NCBI RefSeq assembly: GCF_000764305.2
Contig: NW_025931927.1
Span: forward strand, 515,151-579,150
DNA from: Hyalella azteca
Taxonomy: Eukaryota > Arthropoda > Malacostraca > Amphipoda > Hyalellidae
Direction: 5' to 3'
Length of the DNA: 64,000 nt
This document shows, piece after piece, positions 37,753-49,850 of this stretch. A program made the translations under genes and the position numbers. Each line of letters begins with the position of its first letter. The stretch's first letter is position 1. The notes beneath the pieces were generated by a model. It searched no databases. It saw only the letters and a program-made list of their open reading frames with translations, and was not told the origin of the DNA.

Positions 37753-39399
37753 TTAGCCTTTTCCAAAGATTTATTTCTCGTTCGCAAAGGAAAAATAAAA
37801 AGAAATAAATGTTTCTTTTAAACTTCGAAAGAGTCCTGAACATTACTGTATTAACCGGTGAAAATACATGTTTATTTCATAATGAATATTTGATGGGCGG
37901 TATTGATTTAGGCTATAATATTTGATTCATGCAGAGATCCCGTCTGTTTTTATTTCTTTCTAATTTAAGTCAAGAAGGAGCTATCAATATTGGCGGGCGA
38001 AATTCTGGACCATTATTCAAGTGAATCGCTAAATGTTTCTATTATTTCTGTAAAGCCGCATTTGTGATCGCTGTTTGTTTCTCAATGTGCGCCTCTTGGG
38101 AGATAAAAAAGTCGAGACTTTTCATGCTGGCGAACTGCCGTCGTCGATCCACATCACATACTATTTTTTCATTTTCTGAATTGAATTCTCTAGAGGCTCA
38201 TGAAACTTGCTGAGAAAGATGAATTTTTAGAGTCCCAGACGCAAGTGAGAATTCGTCGACGGCATCCACTCAATTCCCGTCCGATCAGTCGGAGTGAGAA
38301 AAGTTGAGTGTGACGATGCTCGCGTCTGACGAACTCATTTCCCAATTGCTTTCGCGAGCACCGCGATTGCTTCTAAATTGCCACTTATCCCTTCGTTTCA
38401 AATCGCGGCTACTGGATTCTGAAGCGTTCCTCGGGCCTCTTGATGGCATCACCGTCGACTAAACGATGGCAGACCTCACACGCTTGGGGGGTGATGAATT
38501 TATACTGATTAATAATTACTTGCTCGCTTGACTTCTAGATGATCAAATGTTGCAATTAAATGTAAGAAGCCGTCACTCATTAGCGATGCAAATGCGCTTT
38601 CAAATAGTTAGAAAGAACTGTTATATTTAGACATATTGCGGTTTGCTTTAGTCAATATTAGTAACATGCACCTGATTCTTTTGTTCAATCGTTGAGTTTG
38701 ATGCAATAATCTTTTAACGTAGAATGAGTCCCAAATGATATTATTGTACGTAATGTTATACAATCTCCTTTAATGAAGTGAGGTCGACCAAACGTTTCTA
38801 GTTAAGAGCGAGTTCGAAAAACCAAGAATCCTCCAGTTCAGATCTAAGCTAAGAGTTTGTCATTCCGTGTGGCAAGATGTCGCTTGGTGGAAGTTGAATC
38901 ACAATGCTCATTAAAACTCTGATCGGAAGTTCGTGCAAAGTTGTCTTTGCTTAGTGGTCGCTGCTCGGAAACTTCGTGTTTTGGACTTGTACCAACACCG
39001 CCGCGCTACAATTTTTGGAGCTGTCGCTCATTAGGAAATTCGCGCGCGAAGTCCGCGACAATTAAATCACTTTGAGTGTCGGCTTCACTCGACATTGTTT
39101 AAATCAAAGTTCCGGACCATGCAACCGTCAAATTGACGAATACTCGTAAAAATCGACATAAATACCGTCAGCAACCGTAATACTGACAGTTCAATGAGGA
39201 GGTCCTACATCGTTTTAAAAAGGAAAATTTTTCAATATATAATAATAAAATTAAAGCAGAGAATAAATAGAGTACTGTGTTAGGTGAAAAAAAAACTGTT
39301 GAATGTCTAGTTCTGAATTAAAATACATTTCTACGGAGGAATAAATTAGTAGAAATAAAATTCATGCCACTTGAGAAAATATGTATATAAAACTTAATA

Positions 39400-39524
39400 G
39401 TTTACACACGTGCGATCGATGACCAGAGAATTTGTTGATTTATATTATCATTGAGTGGAACTTTTCTTCAGATGACGGTAGATTAAAAGGCAATTCTCTG
39501 GTCATCGATCGCAGGTGTGTAAAC
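39400..39524. mobile_element. Fold-back (inverted-repeat) insertion, 125 bp
   Basis: The left arm GTTTACACACGTGCGATCGA (continuing TGACCAGAGAATT) is matched by an inverted right arm with one mismatch (CCTGCG for CGTGCG), about 33 bp each, around a ~59-bp loop. The 14-bp direct repeat AAAACTTAATAGTT occurs at 39389-39402 and again at 39552-39565, enclosing the fold-back and about 27 bp more. Possible tiny MITE. Confidence 0.7.
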
Positions 39525-40729
39525 AAGTAAATTCTGCCATCTAATATAAATAAAACTTAATAGTTAGACAGATTTTGAGTTCATTGATTTTTTATCAGAT
39601 TTGTCAAGTATATCGTATTTGTTCCTAATCTTGCACCTAACTTGTAATTAATCGGAGGTTCCGGCGGCAAAGGGCTGATTTTTCGAATTAATATTTACTC
39701 GAATTGCCTAGAAAGGCAGCCGCACCTCTACGCTGCATTTGCCGATCAGAGTCTGCTCCTGCGAGTCATCTTATTAACCTGGGCCCAGTCGGAGGCGATA
39801 GCCTAATGTTTTGTACTTTGTTGTTTGATTTTTTTAGTCCGTGTAACGCGTACTATAATGTAACCAATAATTTTTAAATCTTAAGAAAATGCCCTGCATG
39901 TCTTTCAATTCTATCTTTGACGAAGAAAATCCCTCGTGATTTTCAACTTTGTTCCGTGTTTAAAATGCGTAAATATCTTACCTATTACGCTCTTTGAAGC
40001 TTGCCCTTCAGGTCAATATGCAGGAAGCTGAGTTTGTACTCAGTCTTGACGCTCTTCCTGCCCGATATGCTCAGGTGAGTCATGGCGACCCATGATCGTC
40101 TGAAAGACCGTGCGTCTTTATCGCCCATGATGTTAAATGTTGGGTTTTCATAAAAAAATGTCAGCACTGAATTTCGGGTCATATTGTAAGTAGAGCTACC
40201 AAGCAAAAAAAAATACGTGTTTCGATAAATTCTACAGCCAAAAAAATTATTTTTGCCAGCGATGTTATGAACATTGAGAATGTTGAAAAAATATCAATCG
40301 GTAAATTTTATGGCCGCAATAACTGGTACGTGGAAATTTCCTTGAGGAATGATTTTTCAGTTTAAATCGGGGATTTCATCTGCAGAAAAAAAGGTTGCTT
40401 GGATCAACGGCTGTAATATCTTGCAGATCATAGGAAGCGACTTCTCAATCGGTTAATTGATGGCTGAAATCACCAAAATTTTGACCTCTCAATCTAAGCA
40501 AAAGAATGAAGGGAGTGCTACTTAGTTACCAAACTAAATAGATAATAAAGATAGATTTGTGCTCAATTTTGTTCATTCGACATTAAGCGTTAGGTGAAAA
40601 CCTATCAAGTGAATAATTGCGTCTCCTCTGGAAGCTATTGAAAGACAAATTATATTCATTTAAACTTGTTCTTACAGTTACCGGGACCATGACGCTCAAT
40701 CATGTACTTAAATGGTATTTATTTAATAA

Positions 40730-40756
40730 ATACACTCGTATTTAATACGAGTGTAT
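40730..40756. repeat. Perfect 13-bp hairpin
   Basis: ATACACTCGTATT and AATACGAGTGTAT are exact inverted copies separated by one base. It may form a cruciform or hairpin; no function is evident. Confidence 0.8.
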
Positions 40757-41355
40757 ATTATTATGCTAATGCTCTTTCGGAAGACTATGATTTACCTTTG
40801 CTTCTATAGTTTGACCGCAAATCGAAGACATCGATTTGTACTACATATTTATGTCGAAGAACTAAATTTACACACTCTACGGATATCACATCCAAAATTT
40901 CACTAACTTTTTCATGACTAAATTTTTTCATGTTCATGAAATGAATATTTGGTCAATAATAATAACCATGTATTCAATTGAAATCATTCAGATAAGTAAA
41001 TCTTGAAAAATAGACGTAGTGTCAGTCCACAAATGAATTTATTCCGTCCTTAAATGTATCCCTTCCTGGATATTCGGGAGTATTATAGGAAATTATTTGT
41101 AAAGCAAACTAAATTTATAACGTTTATTCCCACAAAAAAATAACTCGTCGAATGTTATAGTTGTTATTTACTGGCTTTACAAACAGAGCACTTTGACATC
41201 AAATTAAATTCGGGATAAGGGTTCCGTCTGAGGGATATTTCACCTGAGCGCGCACAAAGCCAACGCTGACTTCATTTGCATTCTAATCCGCTTCTGCCCA
41301 AACGATAGGCGCTCCGTTTTTGACGCCTTCGATGCTCGTTGTTATCCGCGCGCGA

Positions 41356-41568
41356 GTTGCACCACTCTTGCACCTCCTGTGTTGCACCACGCCTGCACCT
41401 CCTGTGTTGCACCACTCCTGCACCTCCTGTGTTGCACCACGCCTGCACCTCCTGTGTTGCACCACTCCTGCACCTCCTGTGTTGCACCATTCCTGCACCT
41501 CCTGTGTTGCACCACGCCTGCACCTCCTGTGTTGCACCATTCCTGCACCTCCTGTGTTGCACCACTCT
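41356..41568 (+). repeat. 25-bp minisatellite, about 8.5 copies
   Basis: The unit is GTTGCACCACTCCTGCACCT + CCTGT. Because 25 is not a multiple of three, one stop-free unit gives long frames in several phases on both strands (five were seen); these are not genes. Copies differ mostly at two positions (ACTC, ACGC, ATTC). Confidence 0.96.
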
Positions 41569-42272
41569 TTGCTGGTGGTGCGCACAGGTGTTTGTATTGC
41601 ACAAGCTTTCGAGTACGGCCGTGTTCTTGCCTTGCTGGTGTTGCATGGACGCAGCGCCAACAGCTTTAGCCGGACGATTCCTTTGAGTTGCGAAAGACTT
41701 TGAGTGACGGAATTCAAGCGTCAAACTCTGGAATATTATAAATTCTTTTCCTGCATTGTTAGTGTCCTGTGCAATCCTTTCTAAGGGCAGCGGATCAAGG
41801 GGCTTAATTATACTTTGAAGTTAACCGTTGACAAAAAGTTGAATAGGAGAATTATAATTTGCATTCATTGCGATATTTACGAATGAATTTAATTATTGCA
41901 ATAATTCAAGGTTCAATGTTGTATGAACATGCATGTAACTTCTGTTTGAATCGAATATTTATAAAATTTATTAATGTTGAATTTGTTTGCAATTTATTTA
42001 CTCGAATATCTTGAGCTTAGAAGAGAATATACAGAACTGACAAACATTTTTTTTAGATTTTAAGATAATTACAAAAGATGAAAAAGCTGAAAGTGAGTAC
42101 AAAGAATTAGAGCCATCAACGGAGTACATTTAATGTGAAATATTTTCCTTCTTTCCTAAAATCTGTTTGCAAGCTTTTTTCCTTGATAAACTTTTGCTTC
42201 CTGCTTTGTGTCCAGGCCTCTACAACAGTGATGTTTAAGATAAGTATTTGACCTATTCCATACTGTCTCTAT

Positions 42273-42440
42273 TCAGCTTTCAGTCACAGCTCGCAAATTT
42301 TGTTCCAATTTCTTCATCAGTTCCAGATAACCTTGAATTTTTTAGTATATTCTTCTAACAGGATAATTGCTTTGAAGGAAGCTTGTTGGAACCACTTTCG
42401 AATTTGCTTTCAATCCTCCTTCAGTTTAGATCATCTAAAA
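42273..42440 (+). repeat. Dispersed repeat family R1, copy 1
   Basis: It matches 49851-50036 and 52582-52680. Shared blocks include TTTTGTTCCAATTTCTT, ATATTCTTCTAACA, GAAGCTTGTTGGAACCAC and TTCGAATTTGCTTTCA. No coding domain is recognised; it is probably an old transposon. Confidence 0.8.
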
Positions 42441-44182
42441 GTGAGCGGGTTTCTGCCGTTTCCCCTCCGTTTTGGGGCGACCTCGCTTTGCAAAAAGACC
42501 TGCCTTCCCGGATAAGCCGCCTCCGAATCATTACTGAAACCCTTTGGGATTGCCCCAAATGCGTTTAATTGAACATCTCTAATTAGAAAGAACAACGTAA
42601 CGTTTCAACAACGTTTCAACGTAATTAGAATGAAACGTACCAAAAAAATGTTTATTCCCAACCACTTATTTGCCTGTATTAATGGATCCTCAAAAGATAA
42701 TTAAAGTATCAATCCAAGTTATAAATGCAACGGATAAGCTTAGAAATTTTGAGACACTGCACAAATCCATTTTAATGATAAAATTTAATTTGTGAACGTA
42801 ATTCGAAGCTGCAATGAGCCCTCGCCTTCGAAATAAAAAACTGAGCTTCTGTGTTTGCAACTACATATGTTGATAAAACCTTGCATGAAGTTTAAGGATG
42901 GTGCTGTGAAATAGCTGTCAAGTTTTGAATAAAAATGGCATTGCTTTTAATGAATTCTGTATTAATTATGGACTAAACTGTTTGATTGATAGAGTCATTA
43001 ATTGGGCATGACGATTTTTAATTTTTGTGGGAAATCATAAACCTAAACTATTTAGAAGGGAAATAATAAACTACTTTTCCCACAACTCGATTACCAAAAC
43101 AAAAATCTTTGAGAAAAGCTCAGTTAAAGAATACTTCAGTCTCTTTATTAATTCGGTCTTTTGATCATGCAAGTCATTACAGAGGCTAGTTTCTGCCTTA
43201 AAATATGAAAGTTAAAATGCGATCATGCAGGTCGTGTTCCAACGTAACTTTTTCGACACCCATAATAACAAAAATATTTTTCGCGTAATAAATAAAAATT
43301 GCGTTATTTATCGCATATTAATCAAATTCGATATCTAACTTCTAAGCTGCAATTTCTGACTGAATGTGAAAGTAATATGGCTTAATAAAGTGGGACATTT
43401 TTTAAAATTTATTTCTACTTAAGGTTCGGTTACGGTTGATTCTGTGCTTATCGTTTTTTATGAGCTTCTTCCCCAATTTTGCGAGGTATATGGACCATTC
43501 TAATTTATTTAGAAATGATTTAAGTATTCCATTTCCCATGAGCACTTGAAAATTAAATATTTCTTGCACGCCGTTGTGTTGCCTGATCAAATAAATATAT
43601 CTATTAATCAGGCATGCTTTTTCGTTCACGAGAGGATATTTTTATCCCGTATTATCGTGGGCTCGGTACGCATTGCTGTTACCGTAACCCAGAATAAGAA
43701 ATGAAGGCAGGAACATCGGCATCGTTTCAGGCGCAGAAGAGTTGCCCACGGCATCTATCTTGCATAACTTGACCAGAATTATTCACGCCTATGCCATCAC
43801 TTTACTGCCATTGCTTTTATACAGGCCTCTTCTTTTCCTTGCTTGCCAAATCGACATTTTTCTTTTTTATCTGTTCTATATCGCTCTGGTTGTGCGTGCA
43901 AAATAAGCATCTGATTAGAACCAGGTCATAGACCACGTGAGGTTGGGGCGTTCATGAGGCGCGCGTATTTGGCACCTGACAGCTTCGGCACGGACACGGC
44001 CGAATCTGAAAAGTACGTTAAATTAAAAAGTTAATAAAATGAAATTTCTGTACGCTATACATATATATTTATATGCACACTGGACGGATAAATAGAAAAT
44101 ATGTATCACCGCGACACATTGACGCAAATGGCCTAGAAACATGAATTTGAACCGGGATTAATATATGTTAATAAAACTTTCA

Positions 44183-44560
44183 ACCCCAACTTTCCGTATT
44201 ACCCACAACCACACATTCTCTAACTTTCACTAGCACTCAACATTCAACATTCTCCAATATTCAACACCGCTCAAATATTCACCCACATTACCCCTGTCCG
44301 AAACATTCTACCCTATTTACCTGTACCAAACACTCTTGCCTATTGTTGGTACCAAACATATATTACACATACGGCAGTGCGAAACATTCTCTCAACCCAA
44401 CCAGTTTTAAAACCAATATTCAATTAATCAGTATTCTCTCATATTTGCCAGCTCCAATCAATCACATGTAATGTTAAACATTTTCCCGCAGTTACCTCTT
44501 AAATCAGTCCTCAAAGTTCTCCCAAAATATTCACTAACAAAATATTCACAAACTTTATAG
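44183..44560 (+). repeat. G-depleted, A/C/T tract with degenerate CCAAACATTCTC units
   Basis: For about 380 bp the + strand is almost without G, and recurring variants of CAACATTCTC, CCAAACACTCT and AATATTCACC suggest an old, decayed tandem repeat. The low-G strand asymmetry ends on both sides. Confidence 0.6.
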
Positions 44561-45107
44561 ATGTCTATAGTGCTTCTATACAGGGCTCATCTTTAACCAT
44601 TTCAACATAGCGCAGATTCAAAATGGTAGCTAATAATTTCATACCAGTGTTTCCAGATAATAAATCCCTAAAATATAATGAACTGTTCGTGGTAACGCAA
44701 TTCAATATTTTATAAAATCAAAACTGTAATTTAGACTCTTGCAGTACAGACGCAATTAAAATTACATGTGCAGACAATATTTATTTATAAGTTTCTTATT
44801 GTCGAATATTCGTCTCATTGGTTGTAGGATTTTTTGAGCGAAAAATAATTTCTGTAAAAATTTTAAAGCAAGAAGGAAATCGTAGAAAATTCACCATATT
44901 TTAATTCAAAGCGGTGCTGCGAAGCCATTTCCTGCTCCAAAATCTTCAAGCATTCAACTGTTATCACAAAGTCCTTGAAGTTATGAACTAATGATGGAGC
45001 GAATCTCCGAAACGTTTTCAATGAAAGTATAGTGAATTTCTTTGGTTTTTTCCTTGTATTTTAATTTAAGTTTGATTTGCAGTTAAAGCAAACCAATTAT
45101 GTAATTA

Positions 45108-45331
45108 CAGTGGGTGCCAAAAGTATCCGACACAAAGGAATACTTAGTTAATTAAAGCTTATCAGAAATTAAAATAAACACTATTCTAATGTAAATTTAC
45201 GTGGAAAATACAAATAGCATATCAAAACAATAATATCTTTAAATGTTGACTTGATAATTGCTATTCTGAAAAAGTTAAGGTTCAAAATAATAAAGTTTTT
45301 CCTTTGTGTCGGATACTTTTTGCACCCACTG
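45108..45331. mobile_element. Tc1-like MITE, 224 bp, with TA target duplication
   Basis: The left end CAGTGGGTGCCAAAAGTATC (continuing CGACACAAAGG) and the right end GGATACTTTTTGCACCCACTG are inverted copies of about 31 bp with one mismatch, each next to TA. The interior is AT-rich and non-coding. These are the marks of a Tc1/mariner-mobilised miniature element. Confidence 0.9.
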
Positions 45332-45790
45332 TACATGTGGTACTGCTACCTGTTTTTCGTCGTGCGTCTCTTGTGCCAGTTAAACATTAAATTAGGGCGA
45401 TGTTTATCTACAAAGACCTGAAAAAATTAATTAATGAAACGTTCCTTTTTATAAGAATGGTCTATCTACCAATCAGATATTCTTTGTCTTGTGCGCGTAT
45501 CTGTTGTACAGCAGGAATTATTATTCAACGCTGACTCTTTGTTTGCTTTCTTTTCCACATCTCCGCCCACTGGTATTGCCATTCGTTTATTATTTATTAG
45601 ATTTAAGGAGTGTAACAGGAATCAAGGTGGTTTAGAACACGCTAAGCTAAAAATCTACTAAAATAAAATCTAAAATAATAAATCTGCTAAAATCCTCAAA
45701 TTGCCAGCAAATTTTGAGGCTCATGACTGAGTTGCAGGAAATCGTTAAAACGGAACAGATTTCTAATGAGTTTCTTGCGTTCATTTACAG

Positions 45791-46074
45791 ATCAAAGGAC
45801 ATCGCTTTCACGGTGCCACCTTCTCTGTCTCCACTCAGCCCGCGCCGCCCCTTCCCTCCGCCGTCACCCACAAGCAATCCCCGCAAATCATTCCAGGACA
45901 GCTTGTCCCCTCTCTGTCCCCGACGCTCCATCCCTGACGGGAGCAAGGCGTTCGACGGAGGCCTTCTGTCCCCCCTCATCCCACGACGGTTCGGCGGCGG
46001 CTCAGGCGAGTCGTCGCCTCACGGGGCCGCCGAGGCCATAAATTCCAACCTGGTCGAGACCTCGAGCTTCTCGC
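45791..46074 (+). CDS. Synaptotagmin-like C2 protein, exon 2 (proline/arginine repeat exon)
   Basis: This 284-bp exon lies between acceptor TTCATTTACAG and donor CGC|GTGAGT. It starts at codon position 3 and ends after codon position 1, so it fits the phase-2 end of exon 1 (CG+A = Arg823) and the phase-1 start of exon 3 (C+AC = His918). It encodes residues 823-917. The exon is GC-rich compared with the flanking AT-rich intron. Its main feature is a motif present three times: SLSPLSPRR (835-842), SLSPLCPRR (861-868) and LLSPLIPRR (882-889), spaced 26 and 21 residues apart and separated by Pro/Gly/Ser linkers. Such motifs resemble proline-directed kinase sites or SH3/WW-type docking peptides, but no binding partner can be named. 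The region is predicted to be disordered and links the N-terminal tail to the C2 domain. Confidence 0.78.
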
Positions 46075-46573
46075 GTGAGTGGCGGCTGATATAAAATCTT
46101 TTCTTATTAACACTGTTACCGATATAAAATCTTTAATCAACACTGTTTCGACGTCACTTGCATGGTGCAATAGTTTTATTAGCAACACATCTTTATTTCT
46201 AGCGATAGTTAAAAGCTGATGATTTTCTGATAGCAATTCGGTTATAATTTTCGATTCAATAAAATGTTACGTTATTTTATATGTCTTGATTGATATTTAC
46301 TTCAAAGTTATTTTTTCTGAAGAATAACAAGATAATTTATTAGTATACATGATAGTAGTTATTTGATAACCACAGACAGAGAAATATACTCAATTATGCT
46401 AGACATTATTTATTAAAGATATTAATTCAGGTTGAATCAACGAGTTAGTAAGGTTGCGATGAAGAACGTCTTGGTGAGATTACTTAAGTCGGTGAGTCGT
46501 CGCGTGGCAAAGAAAGACTCGTCTCCCTGATGAACTTCATTCGCTAATGAAGTTCATTAATTAAAGGAACTAA

Positions 46574-46838
46574 GAGCTGACAGTGACATGGTATTATGAG
46601 CTGACAGTGACATGGCGTGATGAGCTGACAGCGACATGGTATGATGAGCTGACAGCGACATGGTATGATGAGCTGACAGCGACATGGTATGATGAGCTGA
46701 CACTGACATGGTATGATGAGCTGACAGCGACATGGTATGATGAGCTGACAGTGACATGGTATGATGAGCTGACAGTGACATGGCGTGATGAGCTGACAGT
46801 GACATGGTATGATGAGCTGACACTGACATGTATGATGA
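46574..46838 (+). repeat. 24-bp minisatellite, 11 copies
   Basis: The unit is GAGCTGACAGTGACATGGTA + TGAT, with AGCG/ACTG and GCGTGA variants. The 24-bp period creates open frames on both strands that I treat as shadows. Confidence 0.96.
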
Positions 46839-47382
46839 AGGTACTAGAACAGGCTCTGAGAATGGTCATCATAATTTGTGAGGTGGTGAGACTCACAATC
46901 GTTATGAATATTATATTTTGAGATATAATTCGGGATTATTATTTTTATTATAATTTTAGATATTAAAATAACGGAGATCAACTTCTTTGTCACTCAATGG
47001 CCTGCCTGTACAATGTTTTATCTAATTTTTTATCTTTTTTATTCTATTATTTTTTTGCCATCAATTGATTGTGATGCAGTACAAATATGTTAACAAAAAA
47101 TGAACAATTATGAGGGAATAAACCAACAGGGCTGCTGAGGTTCTTATTTCCTAATTCGGCGTCAAGTATTGAAAAGAAATTCAGATCTTCATCGGCTGAT
47201 TATTAAGTTATCAAATTTCAAAACTTAAATTTTCTTAACTTAAGTATCAATAATCAAGTTTTGTGTCAATTTCAATGATAAACATGACCATTGCTGCTTC
47301 CATGCAGCTAGTTTAGTAATTGTCTGCGATAGATTGATAGAATACAAAATAGATAGATTGATAGATAGAAAGTACAAGAATC

Positions 47383-47422
47383 GACGACAGGCCTATCCAG
47401 GCCTATTCTTTAAATGCCGAAG
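47383..47422 (+). mobile_element. Very short LINE 3' UTR remnant
   Basis: GAATCGACGACAGGCCTATC, continuing CAGGCCTATTCTTTAAATGCCGAAG, matches the 3' ends at 13956-13997 and 51090-51145. It is directly followed by the pentanucleotide array, where the other copies have a short ATGCT-like tail. Confidence 0.7.
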
Positions 47423-47537
47423 ATACTATACTATACTATACTATACTATACTATACTATACTATACTCTACTATACTATACTATACTATACTATACTATA
47501 CTATACTCTACTATACTATACTATACTATACTATACT
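47423..47537 (+). repeat. (CTATA)n microsatellite, about 23 units, grown from a LINE tail
   Basis: 115 bp of CTATA repeats with two identical CTCTA interruptions 40 bp apart (47466 and 47506), which points to duplication of a 40-bp block. Confidence 0.95.
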
Positions 47538-49021
47538 AGATTGATCAGCTGCAGCAATATTATCATTCCTGCGTCGTTTACTTTTTAACGATTTTCAATT
47601 TAAGTTGCCTCGTCTGTTTTTCTGATTTTTCGTTGACAATCCACGCAATTAAGGTAATCTATTTGTGTTTCATTGTGGCAGATCTTGTGATCTTTCTGAA
47701 GGATTGCTTATTTGTCAGATTTCAGTTTCAATAACTCATCCCAATTCTGAAGCTGTCACAACAGTTTTAAGGCTTCTAAGCGAGAAAGCTGCAATAAAAA
47801 CAGGCTCTCCCTCTTAACCCAATGATGCGATGAAATTTATTAATGTTCATGGTAGAGCAATGTAGCGAATTTTGATCGCCTCAATTAAGTACATCTTATC
47901 TACGACAGTCAGGCTAGCGAGGGCTCTGCACGCAACTGCTTAGCACGAATACAGTTCGCTTCTTCGCCCAACCAACGAACATTTTCAACTGTATAAAATT
48001 AATTTGCATGAGCAACTTACGAACGATTCAATCCAGCATGCTGACTATTATTTGTTCATAATGCGAACATTGGCAATTGCTTTGCAAGACTCGATCCTTC
48101 AAAAGGTACGCAAATATGTATTTTAAATTGAATATGATATGTTTTTTATAATTAAAAATATTTTTAGTTATTAAAGGCAGCATCGAATATTCAAGCTCAA
48201 TACAGTAATCAATTTGACTCCATTATCTTGATTGAGTTTGACGCTTTTTGTTGCCATTTTATAATAACATGGAGTAGTTTCGTACATCCAATTTATTAAC
48301 TGGAGTGAAAACTAAAAATCTACTAATTTCGTACTTTTCATAGCTCTCTGATAAGATATATCCGAAATTCGGTCGCGTTATTTAAAAATCTAATCTCTTG
48401 ATATTACTTCGTGCAATCGATAAAAAGGACGCACTTGGGCCGCTGAAACGGTATTTGCTCACCGAGAACGGAATTTGAAGCTCGTGAAGAGCATCGTACG
48501 CCAGGAAAAGTCAGCCCAACTCCTTCTTTTTTCCTTAAACTATTTACGCTTAAATAGCCTCTGCTGCATCCAGCTTTTCATTGACATTTTTATTTGAATT
48601 ATCCTCTTGCTATACCATGACTTTATTTAATATTTTATGCAAAGCATACATCCTATTTATTCAATGTTTGAATTTTTCACAAAAATATAACTCACATAAG
48701 CCTAAACAAATTTGTGAAAGATAACTAAATTTTACTGCAATATATCAAGGAAATGTGGAATGATGTTGAGCATTATTTATTTCAGGCAGAAGAGCAAACG
48801 CTAGCTGCCATTTCAGAATTTGTTTTTCATTTAAAACTTCCAAATATTATGCCGGCACGTATCAGTGGGAAGTTTTTATTCGGTCTTTGATGGCCAATAA
48901 TTAAATATTTCATTCCCGCCCCGTAAAAATTCGTTCATTTCATCCGAAGCGTACGGCTGTTCTATCAATCCAGTTTGAGGCGCGTTGAGAGGACCTGTAT
49001 AGTGAGTGGGCAGAGGGAGCG

Positions 49022-49052
49022 CTGTGATCCATTGGGAAGTAATGGATCACAG
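49022..49052. repeat. 12-bp perfect hairpin
   Basis: CTGTGATCCATT pairs with AATGGATCACAG around a 7-base loop. No neighbouring gene end or poly-T suggests a function. Confidence 0.75.
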
Positions 49053-49850
49053 TCGTAATGCTACTAAGGAAGTCATTTCATTAAGTTCAAGATTTAATGC
49101 ATTTTATGCTTTGAGGAGGTGTCATGTAGTTCATTTTATAATATTATTTTTGTTTCAAATACGTATAAAATCTATCACTAATTAGGCAAGATAGAAACAC
49201 AGGCAACGAACGTTGAATTTACACGCATACTCTGACGAGCTACGTACGTACTTGTACCTAAAATTGGATAATTTGCAGTTTTGATTGCTTCATGGGTTCA
49301 ATAAACTGCAACCCAGAATGGTTGATGTCATAAATTATTTTACCTTGTTTTCAAAAATTTCTTCAATAATCAATTTTATTCAACTCTCTTCTACATCGTG
49401 TTTACCTGATTTGTTAGCCCAGACGCCGGAGCAAGCTTGTTACGCTGCTGGAGTGCTGGTATTGTGCCAGCCTACTTAGTTTCAGTTTTTTAAATCGTAA
49501 CTTTTTGTTCTTATTTCGTTCCCGTTATTTAATGAACATGAATGTGCTTTTAAATTGATGAGTGGACAATATATAACTTATTTTGAGCTAGACTCATGGC
49601 GCTCAGGAGCACATGTTGTGCAATTTGAAGATGTTGGTGTTGTTGACGCGACATCTTTGATGGTCTGGCAAAGTGGATGAAAGCGAAGCAAATTGAGAGC
49701 CATCGCCTGCCTGTTGAGCTGCTTGGCCTTCCTGCTTCTGGATCATGTAGCGAGGCATTTGGGGTCCGTAGCTCTGTGTTTATGTTTAAGAGTTGTTTGT
49801 CTACTTAACTCTATTAAAACTCTTATGGTTCCTTTAGTTCATAGTGTCTT

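Larger units (their letters stand above)
26987..45790 (+). other. Intron 1 of the synaptotagmin-like gene (phase 2, 18.8 kb)
   Basis: The intron is bounded by GTGAGT and TTTACAG. It is AT-rich and holds no supported exon. Embedded elements listed separately are a 34-bp satellite array, a 24-bp and a 25-bp minisatellite, a fold-back insertion, a G-poor tract, a Tc1-like MITE and copies of dispersed repeats. Two GC/CpG-richer patches, about 30480-30720 and 38080-38500, could be regulatory or relics of exons, but neither gives a recognisable protein. Confidence 0.75.

Noticed and set aside
41272..41724. Five overlapping frames of 86-150 codons at the 25-bp array
   Set aside because: A stop-free unit of 25 bp opens several frames at once; not evidence of coding.
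46557..46921. Open frames over the 24-bp array
   Set aside because: They result from a stop-free 24-bp unit read in several frames on both strands, with no start context or domain.
47334..47588. 84-codon frame with YYTIL repeats
   Set aside because: Translation of the CTATA microsatellite.
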